From Paragemmobacter straminiformis (lineage in GTDB: Bacteria > Pseudomonadota > Alphaproteobacteria > Rhodobacterales > Rhodobacteraceae), in NCBI RefSeq assembly GCF_014243445.1, contig NZ_JACLQD010000003.1, positions 1 through 64,000 of the forward strand: DNA of 64,000 nt, in the 5' to 3' direction. The notes under the pieces are model-generated. The model was not told where the DNA came from, did not search any database, and saw only the letters and a program-made list of their open reading frames with translations. The translations under genes were made by a program, and so were the position numbers. How positions within the stretch are numbered: position 1 is the stretch's first letter; each line of letters starts with the position of its first letter. Below, piece after piece: positions 1 to 8,862 of this stretch.

Positions 1-277
1 CAAACCGTGAAGCTGACACTCACATCATCGGAACTCGAAAGCCCCTAGTGAGCCGATATGCTGCGATCAGACGCCGATGCGCCCAAACCGCCCGCATATC
101 CCTTCATCAATTCAATTGTCAAAGAGCCATCCAGAGACAAAATTGACCGAAGCGCTAGTTTCCTAGCGATCCTTGTCCGCCGTATCTTCAGATTTTCCGA
201 ACCGTTACGGGCGTTCCGCTTTCGCTTCCGGCGCCGTTTCGTTCCGTCACCGTCACGTCTCCGCTTCGGTGAGGCGG
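1..277 (-). ncRNA. 5' leader of an rRNA operon transcript (16S rRNA lies beyond the left edge)
   Basis: Read on the minus strand this stretch has the order expected of an rRNA leader. A GC-rich transcribed start follows the promoter at 278-306. Next comes a perfect 6-bp hairpin with a GAAA tetraloop at 153-168 (boxB-like), and then GCTCTTTGACA at 117-127, which closely resembles the rrn antitermination boxA. The sequence then runs off the window without reaching mature 16S sequence. I also recognise the part at 1-60 as resembling the region just before 16S in Rhodobacter relatives; that is memory, not a search. No open reading frame here looks like a gene. Confidence 0.72.
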
Positions 278-306
278 TGTTTACGGAAGGGTGTCGGGAG
301 CCGCAA
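278..306 (-). promoter_or_regulatory. predicted rRNA operon promoter
   Basis: On the minus strand TTGCGG (301-306) and TAAACA (278-283) are separated by exactly 17 bases, fitting a sigma-70 type promoter. An A/T-rich tract with runs of A and T lies just upstream (about 311-345) and could act as an UP element. Transcription would enter the boxB/boxA leader downstream. The hexamers are assigned by eye. Confidence 0.6.
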
Positions 307-455
307 GAGGGAAAAACGAAGAAAGCGCGACTTTTTTCAGAATGGCGGATTTATCCACAAAATCTTGGGCTTGGCGAAACAATCGGCACCAGAACCACGC
401 GACGCCAGCAAGAAAATGTCATCAACCCGTCATGACCGGCCCCCGCCCGGCCAAA
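307..455. other. intergenic spacer upstream of the rRNA promoter, with a DnaA-box sequence
   Basis: No gene is seen between the rRNA promoter and the end of msrQ. The spacer has an A/T-rich tract adjoining the promoter and one perfect DnaA-box sequence, TTATCCACA, at 351-359. A single box does not make an origin. Confidence 0.5.
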
Positions 456-1064
456 TCAGGCCGAGACAGGAAGAAAGCGTGCGCGCGCCTTCCATGCGCG
501 GGCGGCAAGCAGCAGGATCGCCGCGCCAAGATAGAGCAAAGGCTCGACCGGCCATGCCTTGACCAGCACCACATAATGCACCGCCCCTGCGAGAACCGCG
601 ACATAGGTCAGCTTGTGCAGCCGTCTCCAGGCGGCGGCCCCGAGCCTTTTGACCGAGGCGTTGTTCGAGGTCACGGCCAGCGGAATCATCGCGGCGAAAC
701 CGGCCATGCCGATGATGATGTACCAGCGCTTGACCAGATCGTTGGCCATTTCGCTCCAGCGCAATCCCATGTCGAGAACGACCCAGGCCGACAGGTGCAT
801 CGCAATATAGAAAAAGGCGACAAGCCCGACGGCGCGGCGGAATTTCATAAGGTTGAGGCCGAACCAGCGCAAGGGCGTGATGACCAGACCGCCGATCAGG
901 AACTGAAGCCCCAACTCGCCCAAGCGCAGTTCGATGGCCTTGACCGGATCGGCCCCGAGACCGCCTGTCACGGCCAGCCAGACGATCCAGAGGAAAGGCA
1001 GCACGCCGGCAAGATAGACAGCCCATGTCGGCAGGCGGCGGAACAGTTGGTTGAGAGACTCCAC
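456..1064 (-). CDS. msrQ: MsrQ, heme-binding membrane subunit of the MsrPQ methionine sulfoxide reductase
   Basis: The protein is the b-type-heme inner-membrane partner that passes quinone-derived electrons to periplasmic MsrP for repair of oxidised methionine. It is about 202 residues with six hydrophobic segments. Conserved histidines sit in the segments reading AFFYIAMHLSAWV and RRLHKLTYVAVLAGAVHYV, as expected for the ferric-reductase-like fold. Length is close to the E. coli protein. I chose the GTG at 1064, two bases after the msrP stop and preceded by AAGGA; an upstream ATG at 1097 would overlap msrP. It is the second gene of the msrPQ operon and reads toward the rRNA leader. Confidence 0.92.
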   Translation of the reverse strand: MESLNQLFRRLPTWAVYLAGVLPFLWIVWLAVTGGLGADPVKAIELRLGELGLQFLIGGLVITPLRWFGLNLMKFRRAVGLVAFFYIAMHLSAWVVLDMGLRWSEMANDLVKRWYIIIGMAGFAAMIPLAVTSNNASVKRLGAAAWRRLHKLTYVAVLAGAVHYVVLVKAWPVEPLLYLGAAILLLAARAWKARARFLPVSA

Positions 1065-1065
1065 C

Positions 1066-1974
1066 TCAGAAATCCTTGGACAGGTCTTGGCCGGCATAGA
1101 GCGAGGCCACCTGCTCTTCGTAGCCGTTGAACATCAGCGTATCCTGACGGCCGGCGAAAAGCCCCGCCCCGACGCGGCGTTCCGAGGCCTGCGACCAGCG
1201 CGGATGGTCGACCGTGGGGTTCACGTTGGAATAGAAGCCGTATTCGCTGGGCTGCAACATGTTCCAGGTGGTTTGCGGCATGCTGTCGGTCAGGCTGATC
1301 TTGACGATGCTCTTGATCGACTTGAACCCGTATTTCCACGGCACGACCAGACGGATCGGCGCGCCGTTCTGCTTGGGCATCTCTTCCCCGTAAAGGCCCG
1401 TCGCCAGAATCGTCAGCGGATGCATGGCTTCGTCAAGGCGAAGCCCCTCGCGGTAGGGCCATTCGAGGATGGGGGATTTCTGGCCGAACATCTCTTCGGG
1501 GCGGACAAGGGTTTCGAACGCGACATATTTCGCGCCCGGCTGGACGCCCACGCGGTTCAAGAGACCGGAAAGCTGGAAGCCGATCCACGGCACGACCATC
1601 GACCAGGCCTCGACGCAGCGGAAACGGTAGATGCGCTCTTCGAGCGGCTGCCCTGACAGCACATCGGCAAGGTCATAGGTGCCGGGCTTGTCGACCATGC
1701 CGTCGATGGTGATCGACCACGGGTCGGTGGTCAGCGCGGCGGCGTTGGCGGCAGGATCTTCCTTGCCGGTGCCGAATTCGTAGAAATTGTTGTAGGTGGT
1801 GATCTCTTCGAATGTGTTCGGCGTGTCGCTGATCGACAGCGGGCTTTTCGCGGCTTCGATCTTGGCCAGCGCGGGCGAGGCGAATGCGGCGGCCCCCGCC
1901 GAGGCGATCAATTGGCGACGGTTGAGCCAGAGCGGCTTGGGCGTCACATCGGACCATGTCAGGCGCTTGGGCAT
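1066..1974 (-). CDS. msrP: MsrP, periplasmic molybdopterin methionine sulfoxide reductase catalytic subunit
   Basis: This 302-residue protein belongs to the sulfite-oxidase-fold YedY/MsrP family, which reduces methionine sulfoxide in periplasmic proteins. It has a twin-arginine signal near its N terminus ([20 protein letters not shown]), consistent with Tat export of a folded Mo enzyme. The likely Mo-ligand cysteine is in [15 protein letters not shown]. The start at 1974 follows a strong ribosome site, AAAGGAGG; the open frame extends further upstream, but those residues precede the signal and are not needed. It is directly followed by msrQ. Confidence 0.94.
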   Translation of the reverse strand: MPKRLTWSDVTPKPLWLNRRQLIASAGAAAFASPALAKIEAAKSPLSISDTPNTFEEITTYNNFYEFGTGKEDPAANAAALTTDPWSITIDGMVDKPGTYDLADVLSGQPLEERIYRFRCVEAWSMVVPWIGFQLSGLLNRVGVQPGAKYVAFETLVRPEEMFGQKSPILEWPYREGLRLDEAMHPLTILATGLYGEEMPKQNGAPIRLVVPWKYGFKSIKSIVKISLTDSMPQTTWNMLQPSEYGFYSNVNPTVDHPRWSQASERRVGAGLFAGRQDTLMFNGYEEQVASLYAGQDLSKDF

Positions 1975-2257
1975 CGTTCGTCCTCCTTTGGGGGTCGCTA
2001 TGCAGAAAGTGACAGGATTTGCCGGAAAAGCAAAATGCCCGTCCCACTTTGGCAATACGGGTGAACCCTAGGGTTGGTTTCATTCACGCGCGATAAAACA
2101 TGCTCGCGGTCTTGTGTCTAGAAATTGGCCGGAGGCGCGGCTTAGTGCGCAGGCGGATGCAAGCAACGGCTGTTAACATGAATGTCAGACTCATCCATTG
2201 GTTGCCGTGAGGACGTAGCACTTACGCCAATGACGGCATTCATGGGAGTGACACCAT
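1975..2257. other. divergent intergenic region between msrP and the fasciclin gene
   Basis: This 283-base gap must hold the promoters of two divergent genes. A perfect 12-bp palindrome, AACCCTAGGGTT, lies at 2064-2075, about 90 bases before the msrP start, and is a possible operator. I could not assign -35/-10 elements with confidence. Confidence 0.4.
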
Positions 2258-2746
2258 ATGATCCGCAGAACCTTTCTTGCACTGACCACCGCCACCACGC
2301 TGTTCGCCGGGCAAGCCTTTGCCGAAGCGCATTCCAAGGACATCGTCGACACCGCCATCGGTGCAGGCAACTTCACCACGCTGGTTGCCGCTGTGGAAGC
2401 GGCCGGTCTGGTCGAAACGCTGAAGGGCGCAGGCCCGTTCACCGTCTTCGCTCCGACCGATGCGGCCTTTGCAGCACTGCCCGCCGGAACGGTGGAAGAC
2501 CTGCTCAAGCCCGAGAACAAGGACAAGCTGGTTGCGATCCTGACCTATCACGTCGTTCCCGGCAAGGTCATGTCGACCGACCTAACCGAAGGCATGACCG
2601 CGGCGACCGTGCAGGGCGCGAACGTCACGATCACGCTGGAAGGCGGGGCCAAAGTGAACGGCGCGCCGATCTCGACCGCCGATATCGAGGCGACGAACGG
2701 CGTGATCCATGTGATCGACCAGGTCATCCTGCCGCCGGAAGGCTGA
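2258..2746 (+). CDS. secreted fasciclin (FAS1) domain protein
   Basis: The 162-residue product begins with a Sec-type signal peptide (about residues 1-22, ending in GQAFAEA) followed by one FAS1 domain. Family hallmarks are visible: [17 protein letters not shown] in the first conserved block and [10 protein letters not shown] in the second, with a closing [13 protein letters not shown]. Bacterial single-FAS1 proteins are exported and often linked to adhesion or stress, but the role here is unknown. It stands alone between msrP and clpB and ends just before a strong hairpin terminator. Confidence 0.92.
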   Translation: MIRRTFLALTTATTLFAGQAFAEAHSKDIVDTAIGAGNFTTLVAAVEAAGLVETLKGAGPFTVFAPTDAAFAALPAGTVEDLLKPENKDKLVAILTYHVVPGKVMSTDLTEGMTAATVQGANVTITLEGGAKVNGAPISTADIEATNGVIHVIDQVILPPEG

Positions 2747-2765
2747 TATCCTGATCCGATGACGG

Positions 2766-2800
2766 AAAAGGCCCCCCGGAGCGATCCGGGGGGCCTTTTT
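2766..2800. terminator. bidirectional rho-independent terminator
   Basis: An 11-bp GC stem (GGCCCCCCGGA / TCCGGGGGGCC) with a GCGA loop is flanked by AAAA on the left and TTTTT on the right. It can therefore end both the fasciclin transcript and the clpB transcript, which converge here. Confidence 0.9.
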
Positions 2801-2813
2801 GTCTGTTCGCCCT

Positions 2814-5426
2814 TCAGTGGACGACCGCCTGCACGGGCCGTTCACGGCGCGAGGCGCTGACGCGGTCGCCGATGATAAGCCCCTCGGGTCCGGCGGTGAC
2901 GCGGATGGTGGCCCCGTCAAGAACATCGCCCGACAGGATCATCTCGGCCAACTGGTCTTGCAGATGGCGCTGGATCACCCGTTTCAGCGGACGCGCGCCA
3001 AAGACCGGATCGTAGCCTTCGTCGGCCAGCCAGTCCTTGGCATCCTTGGTCAGATCGAGCGTGATCTTGCGCGATGCAAGGCGGGCTTCCAGACGTTTCA
3101 TCTGGATGTCGACGATGGCCCCCATATCCCCGCGCCCCAGACGGTCGAATATGATGGTTTCATCCAGACGGTTCAGGAACTCGGGGCGGAAGTGTCCGCG
3201 CACCGCCTCCATCACCTCGCGCTTGGCCTCCGAGGCATCTGCGCCATCGGGCAGTTGCGACAGCGCATAGGCACCGAGGTTCGAGGTCAGGATGATCAGC
3301 GTCTGCTTGAAATCGACGGTGCGGCCATGACCGTCGGTCAGGATGCCGTCGTCGAGCACTTGCAAAAGCACGTTGAACACGTCGGGGTGGGCTTTCTCGA
3401 CCTCGTCGAACAGGATCACCTGATAGGGGCGGCGACGGACGGCTTCGGTCAGCACGCCGCCTTCGTCATAGCCGACATAGCCGGGGGGCGCGCCGATCAG
3501 GCGGGCCACGGCGTGTTTCTCCATGAACTCGGACATGTCGATGCGGACCATCGCGTTCTCGTCGTCGAACAGATAGGCCGCGACAGCCTTGGTCAGTTCG
3601 GTTTTCCCCACGCCGGTCGGGCCGAGGAACAGGAACGACCCGAGCGGGCGGTTTTCGTCGTTCAGCCCGGCGCGGGCGCGGCGGACGGCGTTGGCCACGG
3701 CGGTAACCGCCTGACGCTGGCCGATGACGCGTTTGCCAAGCTCTTCCTCCATGCGCAGCAGCTTGTCCTTTTCACCCTCGAGCATCTTGGTCGTGGGAAT
3801 GCCTGTCCAGCGTTCCACCACCTCGGCGATCTGTTCGGGGCGCACGGCTTCGGCAACAAGGGCTTCGCCTTCGCGGGCTTCGGCATCGGCAAGCTGCTTT
3901 TCCAGCGCCGGAATGCGGCCGTATTGCAGTTCGCCGGCCTTGGCAAAGTCACCCTCGCGCTTGGCCTGCTCAAGCTCGGCGCGGGCGCGGTCGAGCTGTT
4001 CTTTCAGGTCGCGCGCCGCTTCAAGGCTATCGCGTTCGGCCTGCCATTTGGCGGTCATTTCGGCCGAGCGTTCCAGAAGTTCGGCAAGCTCTTTCTCAAG
4101 CTTTTCCAGCCGGTCCTTCGAGGCCGCGTCATCCTCTTTCTTCAAGGCTTCGGATTCGATCTGGCTTTGCAGGATCTGGCGGTCAAGCGCGTCGAGTTCC
4201 TCGGGTTTGCTGTCCACTTCCATCCGCAGGCGGCTGGCCGCTTCGTCGATCAGGTCGATCGCCTTGTCCGGCAGGAAGCGGTCGGTGATGTAGCGGTGCG
4301 ACAGCGTGGCCGCCGCGACGAGTGCCGAATCCGAGATGCGCACCCCGTGGTGGAGTTCGTATTTCTCCTTGATCCCGCGCAGGATCGAGATCGTATCCTC
4401 GACCGTCGGTTCGTTCACCATCACCGGCTGGAAGCGGCGGGCGAGGGCTGCGTCTTTCTCCACATATTTGCGGTATTCGTCGAGTGTGGTGGCACCGACG
4501 CAATGCAGTTCGCCCCGTGCAAGCGCGGGTTTGATCAGGTTGGCGGCATCCATCGCCCCTTCAGAGGCGCCCGCACCGACAAGGGTGTGCATCTCGTCGA
4601 TGAAAAGGATGATCTCGCCATTGGCGCCCGTCACCTCGGACAGGATGGCTTTCAGCCGTTCCTCGAATTCGCCGCGATACTTGGCGCCCGCGATCAGCGA
4701 ACCCATGTCGAGAGCCATGAGCTTCTTGTTGCGCAGGCTTTCCGGCACATCGCCGTTGACGATGCGCAGGGCCAGACCCTCGGCGATTGCGGTCTTGCCG
4801 ACGCCGGGTTCGCCGATGAGAACCGGGTTGTTCTTGGTGCGGCGCGACAGGACCTGCATCGTGCGGCGGATTTCGTCGTCACGGCCGATGATGGGGTCGA
4901 TCTTGCCTTCGGCGGCCGCTTCGGTCAGGTCGCGGGCGTATTTCTTCAGGGCGTCGTAGCCGGCTTCGGCGCTTGCCGTGTCGGCGGTGCGGCCCTTGCG
5001 GATGTCGTTGATCGCAGCGTTCAGTTTCTGGGCGGAAACGGCGCCGGCATCGAGCGCGTCCTTGGCCTTGCCGGGAACCATCGCCAGCGCCATGAGGATA
5101 CGTTCCACCGGAACGAAGCTGTCGCCCGCTTTCTTTGCCAGCTTTTCGGATTCATCCAGAACCTTGACCAGACCGGGGTCCATGAAGGGTTGGGCATCGC
5201 CCGTCACCTTGGGCATCTTGCCCAGAGACAGGGCAACCGCCTCGGACACGCGGGCGGGTTCGCCCCCGGCGCGGCGGATCAGGTTGGACGCCAACCCTTG
5301 GTCATCATCCATGATGGCTTTGAGCAGATGCTCGGGGGCAAGCCGCTGGTGGCTTTCCCGAACGGCGATGGTTTGCGCGGCTTGCAGGAACCCGCGCGAG
5401 CGTTCCGTGAACTTTTCAAGGTTCAT
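2814..5426 (-). CDS. clpB: ClpB protein disaggregase
   Basis: This 870-residue AAA+ chaperone rescues aggregated proteins together with the DnaK system. Visible parts in order are the N-terminal Clp repeat domain (from [14 protein letters not shown]), first ATPase domain with Walker A GEPGVGKT near residue 205, a long charged coiled-coil middle domain, and second ATPase domain with GPTGVGKT near residue 601 and the sequence [13 protein letters not shown]. The start at 5426 follows AAGGAG; the open frame continues upstream but reads through the promoter. A heat-shock-type promoter lies at 5500-5528. Length is typical of ClpB. Confidence 0.97.
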   Translation of the reverse strand: MNLEKFTERSRGFLQAAQTIAVRESHQRLAPEHLLKAIMDDDQGLASNLIRRAGGEPARVSEAVALSLGKMPKVTGDAQPFMDPGLVKVLDESEKLAKKAGDSFVPVERILMALAMVPGKAKDALDAGAVSAQKLNAAINDIRKGRTADTASAEAGYDALKKYARDLTEAAAEGKIDPIIGRDDEIRRTMQVLSRRTKNNPVLIGEPGVGKTAIAEGLALRIVNGDVPESLRNKKLMALDMGSLIAGAKYRGEFEERLKAILSEVTGANGEIILFIDEMHTLVGAGASEGAMDAANLIKPALARGELHCVGATTLDEYRKYVEKDAALARRFQPVMVNEPTVEDTISILRGIKEKYELHHGVRISDSALVAAATLSHRYITDRFLPDKAIDLIDEAASRLRMEVDSKPEELDALDRQILQSQIESEALKKEDDAASKDRLEKLEKELAELLERSAEMTAKWQAERDSLEAARDLKEQLDRARAELEQAKREGDFAKAGELQYGRIPALEKQLADAEAREGEALVAEAVRPEQIAEVVERWTGIPTTKMLEGEKDKLLRMEEELGKRVIGQRQAVTAVANAVRRARAGLNDENRPLGSFLFLGPTGVGKTELTKAVAAYLFDDENAMVRIDMSEFMEKHAVARLIGAPPGYVGYDEGGVLTEAVRRRPYQVILFDEVEKAHPDVFNVLLQVLDDGILTDGHGRTVDFKQTLIILTSNLGAYALSQLPDGADASEAKREVMEAVRGHFRPEFLNRLDETIIFDRLGRGDMGAIVDIQMKRLEARLASRKITLDLTKDAKDWLADEGYDPVFGARPLKRVIQRHLQDQLAEMILSGDVLDGATIRVTAGPEGLIIGDRVSASRRERPVQAVVH

Positions 5427-5499
5427 CGGCAAATCTCCTTTTCTAAAGCACCGCTTGTGGACGCCCTGAAAAGGCACGCCCGCTTCGGCCTTGAGCCAA

Positions 5500-5528
5500 A
5501 GATGGGGCGGCATCCGGCCCGTTGCAAG
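5500..5528 (-). promoter_or_regulatory. predicted sigma-32 (RpoH) promoter of clpB
   Basis: On the minus strand CTTGCAA (5522-5528) and CCCCATCT (5500-5507) are separated by 14 bases. This closely matches the sigma-32 consensus (CTTGAAA, then CCCCATnT). It places the transcript start about 65-70 bases before the clpB start codon, fitting known heat-shock control of clpB. Confidence 0.7.
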
Positions 5529-5536
5529 ACCGCTGG

Positions 5537-5600
5537 TTTCATACTCGTCCAAATATCCGCGGGGGGGCCGCGCAAGGCGCGGCGGGGGCGGCAGCCCCCT
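5537..5600 (-). repeat. dispersed intergenic GC-hairpin element, copy 1
   Basis: Immediately after the stop of the TolB-like gene, the minus strand reads a GGGGGC/GCCCCC hairpin, a second GCCGCGC/GCGCGGC hairpin, and the tail GGATATTTGGACGAGTATGAAA. The same order and nearly the same tail occur after speB at 39654-39726. The stems suggest a transcription-ending or mRNA-stabilising role; there is no U run. Confidence 0.72.
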
Positions 5601-6419
5601 TCACCCGTAGTGGACAAAGGCAAAGGCCGATCCGTCGGGCGCCCAGTTCGGCACGTTCATGGTGCCCTGCCCGCCGGTGAATTCCATGATGCGGCGGCGG
5701 TCGGTGCCATCGGGGCGGCACAGGACAAGCGCAACCGGCAAGTCGCGCGGGTGGCCAAGCGTGCCTGCGGGATAGGCAAGGTAGAGTAGGTGTTTGCCAC
5801 AGGGTGACGGATGGGGGAACCAGTTGACGCAGTCGTCGGCGAAAAGTTTGCGCTGGTCGGTTCCGTCCGCCTTCATCACCCAGATTTGCGCGTGCCCGTC
5901 ACGGTCGCAGTTGTAATAGATAAGGCTGCCATCGGCGGAATAGTCGGGGCCGTCGCAATGCCCCTCGCCCCGTGTCAGCCGGGTTTCCGCGCCGCCCGCC
6001 ACGGGGATCGTATAGACATCGATCACGCGGCTGCCGCGCGCGGCGACATAGGCCAGCGTCTTTCCATCGGGCGACCAGCCGTGCCACCAACTTGGCGCGG
6101 CCGGAGAGATCAGGCGGGGGGTGCCGCCGCCTGCGGGCATCAGGAAGATTTCCGAGCCGCTCTCGCGGTGGTGCGACAGGGCGATCAGGCTGCCATCGGG
6201 GGAAATGCCGTGGTCGTTGTTGCATTTCACGGCAAAACCCGTGTCGACGGGCACCAGCGCGGGCGCGTCGAGCGGGACGCGGAACAGGCGGCCATCGCCG
6301 TTGACCAGCAGCGATGCGCCCGACGGGTCCCAGTTCGGTGCCTCGATCAGGCGGTCGGTTTGCAGCACCACGCGGGCGCTGTTCGTGCCGACTGTCCAGA
6401 TCATCAGCGCCGATGTCAC
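5601..6419 (-). CDS. TolB-like WD40/PD40 beta-propeller protein
   Basis: The 272-residue product is made of repeated PD40-type blades, seen as recurring motifs such as ISPDGSLIAL, WSPDGKTLAYVAARG, YSADGSLIYYNCDRDG and WAPDGSAFAFV. No signal peptide is evident, so unlike periplasmic TolB it is probably cytoplasmic. The start is a GTG at 6419 whose codon overlaps the stop of the preceding gene (GTGA), so it is translationally coupled as the last gene of the ROK-cutC-unknown-propeller cluster. Function and ligand are unknown; such propellers often serve as binding scaffolds. Confidence 0.8.
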   Translation of the reverse strand: MTSALMIWTVGTNSARVVLQTDRLIEAPNWDPSGASLLVNGDGRLFRVPLDAPALVPVDTGFAVKCNNDHGISPDGSLIALSHHRESGSEIFLMPAGGGTPRLISPAAPSWWHGWSPDGKTLAYVAARGSRVIDVYTIPVAGGAETRLTRGEGHCDGPDYSADGSLIYYNCDRDGHAQIWVMKADGTDQRKLFADDCVNWFPHPSPCGKHLLYLAYPAGTLGHPRDLPVALVLCRPDGTDRRRIMEFTGGQGTMNVPNWAPDGSAFAFVHYG

Positions 6420-7189
6420 GGGCGCTCCTTTGCTTTCAAAAGCTTGGCGGGGCGCAGGGCTTCGGCCTGTTTCATCAGGCTGAAGGTCTGGTTCACGTAA
6501 TTCACCACGCCCGAGATCTTTTCCATATAGGCCGTCAGCTCGGGGGTCTTTTCCGCCTCGACCATCTGCACGGGGCGGTCGGGGCCGTCATGTTCGAACT
6601 GGCAGTAGAACAGCGGCTCGCCGCGCTTCAGGATCAGGTCGCGGTCGGTGTCGTGCCATTCAAAGGCCCACATCAGCGGGCGCGGCCAAAGCGAGAGCGG
6701 AAAGCGCCCGCCAAAGATCGTGCCGGGAAGCGGGTCGCGGCGGTAATGGGCAAAGGTGCCGATCTGCGTCAGCCAGACGGGTTCGTCGGCAATGAAGCAA
6801 TAGGGCAGCGACAGTTGCACCGTGGGGCGGTCGGGAAAGCGCCATTCCGGTTCCGAGACCAGCGTCAGCACCTCGCCCAGCTTGTTGCCACGGATGGGCG
6901 ATGCGGTTCCGGCGCGGTTGACCAGCAACGCCTTGCCCTTGTCATCACGGGAAAAGCCGATGTGCAGATCGAAGGGGCATTTCACCACGAAGTAGCGGCT
7001 TTCCATCTGGATGACCGCAGGGCAGCGGCTGGCGCTTTTGGCATGGGTGCGGTTGGGCGGGCGCGACACAAGCCGTTCGGGCGGGTCGTAAAGCACCGCG
7101 CCCTTGTCCTGCGTCAGGAACCAGCCCACCTGCACGGGGCCAGAGCGGGGGCCGTCTTCGGGGCGGTCGTATGTGATGTTGATCTGCAC
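6416..7189 (-). CDS. conserved-looking protein of unknown function
   Basis: I do not recognise this 257-residue soluble protein. It starts at a GTG just after the cutC stop, preceded by AAGGAG, and ends overlapping the TolB-like gene. It is rich in Trp and Pro, with stretches such as CPFDLHIGFSRDD, LSLPYCFIADEPVWLTQ and GRFPLSLWPRPLMWAFEW, and has no signal peptide or membrane segment. Codon and base use match its neighbours, so it is a real gene in this operon. Confidence 0.78.
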   Translation of the reverse strand: MQINITYDRPEDGPRSGPVQVGWFLTQDKGAVLYDPPERLVSRPPNRTHAKSASRCPAVIQMESRYFVVKCPFDLHIGFSRDDKGKALLVNRAGTASPIRGNKLGEVLTLVSEPEWRFPDRPTVQLSLPYCFIADEPVWLTQIGTFAHYRRDPLPGTIFGGRFPLSLWPRPLMWAFEWHDTDRDLILKRGEPLFYCQFEHDGPDRPVQMVEAEKTPELTAYMEKISGVVNYVNQTFSLMKQAEALRPAKLLKAKERP

Positions 7190-7191
7190 CG

Positions 7192-7932
7192 TTACTCCTT
7201 GAGCGCCTGTTTCAGCGCCCGCACTTGGTCTGCCGATGTGTCGCGCCGATGCGCGGGGCCGAAGCCGAAGGCGGCGACGGCGGGGTCTTCCTCTGTGGCG
7301 AGTGAACAGGAGGCATGGAGTTCGCACAAGCCCGCAGCGGTGAAGAGGGGCGCGTTTTGCGGCATGATGCCGCCGCCCGCAAGAAGGATGATGCGGCCAG
7401 CGGCCTGGATGTGCAGGCGTGCGATGAGGGCGATGCCTTGGGGTGCTGTCGCGGCTTGGCCCGAGGTGAGAATGCGCCTGAAGCCCAGCGCGATGGCCTT
7501 TTCGAGCGCGGCGAAAGGGTCGGGCGTCAGGTCAAAGCAGCGGTGGAGGGTGGTTTCCATGCCCCGCGCTTCGTCCATGAGCGTGGCAAGGGTGTCGGTG
7601 TCGAGCGACCCGTCGGGATTGGATGCGCCAAGGACGACACCCGCAAGGCCCGCGCTGCGGATGGCGGCAATCTCGTGCCGCATGGCGCGGGTTTCGGCGC
7701 GGGTCCAGACAAAGCCGCCCGCGCGGGGGCGGATCATGGCAAGGACGGGGCGGGGTGCGCTGCGGGCGGCTTCGATCAGCCCCGCCGAAGGGGTCAGCCC
7801 GCCGAGCGCGAGCGCCGCGCACAGCTCGATCCTGTCAGCCCCGCCTTCGATGGCGGCTTGCAGCCCGTCGGGCGTATCGACGCAGACTTCCAGAAGCCTA
7901 GCCAAAGGCGGCGGCCCCCGCTTCGGCGGCAC
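7192..7932 (-). CDS. cutC: CutC family protein (copper homeostasis family)
   Basis: The protein (up to 246 residues) is a CutC-family TIM barrel. Signature segments are LLEVCVDTPDGLQAAIEGGADRIELC at the N terminus (read across residues 13-38), ALGGLTPSAGLI, MIRPRAGGFVWT, and TLHRCFDLTPD. CutC was first tied to copper tolerance, but its biochemical role is not settled. The start is uncertain: the GTG at 7932 overlaps the ROK gene by 35 bases and has no clear ribosome site, while a TTG at 7905 would remove a proline-rich lead. Its place in a sugar-kinase operon hints at a carbohydrate link. Confidence 0.9.
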   Translation of the reverse strand: MPPKRGPPPLARLLEVCVDTPDGLQAAIEGGADRIELCAALALGGLTPSAGLIEAARSAPRPVLAMIRPRAGGFVWTRAETRAMRHEIAAIRSAGLAGVVLGASNPDGSLDTDTLATLMDEARGMETTLHRCFDLTPDPFAALEKAIALGFRRILTSGQAATAPQGIALIARLHIQAAGRIILLAGGGIMPQNAPLFTAAGLCELHASCSLATEEDPAVAAFGFGPAHRRDTSADQVRALKQALKE

Positions 7933-8788
7933 CGATCAGGCCGGGTTCGATGCGGCATTGCGCGGGGACGACCAAGGGGCGGTCGGTCTGGCGCAGGATC
8001 ATGCCGCGCACGGCTGTATCGAGCGTTGCGACCAAAGCCGTGACATTCGACAGACCCCCGCCCACAGGCACGATGGACGCGCCGACCGTATTCAGAACCA
8101 TCGCAAGCGGCGGGGCGATAAGGGCCGTCCAGACCTTGACGGTTTTGGTCGCCCTCACCTCGCCCGCTTGCCAGTCGGTCAGGATGGCGGGGGCCAAAGC
8201 CTCGACCCCGTGCAGGGTGCGGTAAAGTTTCTCGATCCCGCGCGCGCTGCAAACGGCATCGATGCAGCCCGTCAGACCGCAGCCGCAGGGGTATTCGGGC
8301 AGGGTGACGCCTTCGACCTGCGTCTTGGCAACGGGGCCGTGGCCCCATTCGCCCGCAAAGCCGCCCGGACCGCTGACGAGCTTGCCGTCGATCACCAGCC
8401 CGCCGCCGACCCCTGTGCCGAGGATGACGCCAAAGACATTGCGATGCCCCTGCCCCGCGCCCTGTCTCGCCTCGGCCAGTGCGAAGCAATCGGCATCGTT
8501 GAGGATGAGCGTGGGCAAGCCAAGGGCGGCTTCGATTTCGGGGGCGAGGGCGCGGTGATCGGCGCAGGGAATGTTGGCGACGCGGATGCGCTGGCTGTCG
8601 GGATCGACGACCCCGGCGATCGAGATCGAAACGGCGCGGTGTCCGGGGGCGCGGTAACTGCGCAGCGCGGCAAGGAAGGCTGCGAAATCGGCGGTGGGGG
8701 TGGGCGTGTCGCCCAAAGGTGTCACGGTGCCACCCGTGGCGCTTGCGGCCTTGATCCGGCTTCCGCCGATGTCGAAACAGAGGATCAT
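7898..8788 (-). CDS. ROK family sugar kinase (N-acetylglucosamine kinase-like)
   Basis: This 296-residue protein has the ROK fold. The N-terminal phosphate-binding motif reads LCFDIGGSRIKAA and the catalytic region reads LNDADCFALAEA, with the acidic residue expected to act as base. VILGTGVGGGLVIDGKL follows, then a CGCGLTGCID zinc-binding cluster. Members phosphorylate glucose, GlcNAc or ManNAc; GlcNAc is plausible, but the substrate cannot be fixed from sequence. I chose the ATG at 8788, preceded by GGGATAGG, over a GTG six bases upstream. It heads the four-gene minus-strand cluster and is divergent from pyrF. Confidence 0.88.
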   Translation of the reverse strand: MILCFDIGGSRIKAASATGGTVTPLGDTPTPTADFAAFLAALRSYRAPGHRAVSISIAGVVDPDSQRIRVANIPCADHRALAPEIEAALGLPTLILNDADCFALAEARQGAGQGHRNVFGVILGTGVGGGLVIDGKLVSGPGGFAGEWGHGPVAKTQVEGVTLPEYPCGCGLTGCIDAVCSARGIEKLYRTLHGVEALAPAILTDWQAGEVRATKTVKVWTALIAPPLAMVLNTVGASIVPVGGGLSNVTALVATLDTAVRGMILRQTDRPLVVPAQCRIEPGLIGAAEAGAAAFG

Positions 8789-8833
8789 CTGCACCTATCC
8801 CTTTGCCGCGATCCTAGCGGCAGTCTTGTGCTG

Positions 8834-8862
8834 TTGACAGGGGGGCGATGCCGCCGCACTAC
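8834..8862 (+). promoter_or_regulatory. possible pyrF promoter
   Basis: A perfect TTGACA (8834-8839) is followed after 17 bases by CACTAC (8857-8862), 25 bases before the pyrF start. The -35 is strong; the -10 is poor, so this is tentative. Confidence 0.4.

Noticed and set aside
1-562. small open frames at 58-435 and 173-562 on the plus strand
   Set aside because: Arg/Ser-rich composition, no ribosome sites, and they lie across the rRNA leader and the msrQ 3' end.
2799-5789. 996-codon open frame on the plus strand opposite clpB
   Set aside because: It mirrors clpB codon structure in GC-rich DNA; clpB has full motifs, promoter and ribosome site, the mirror frame has none.
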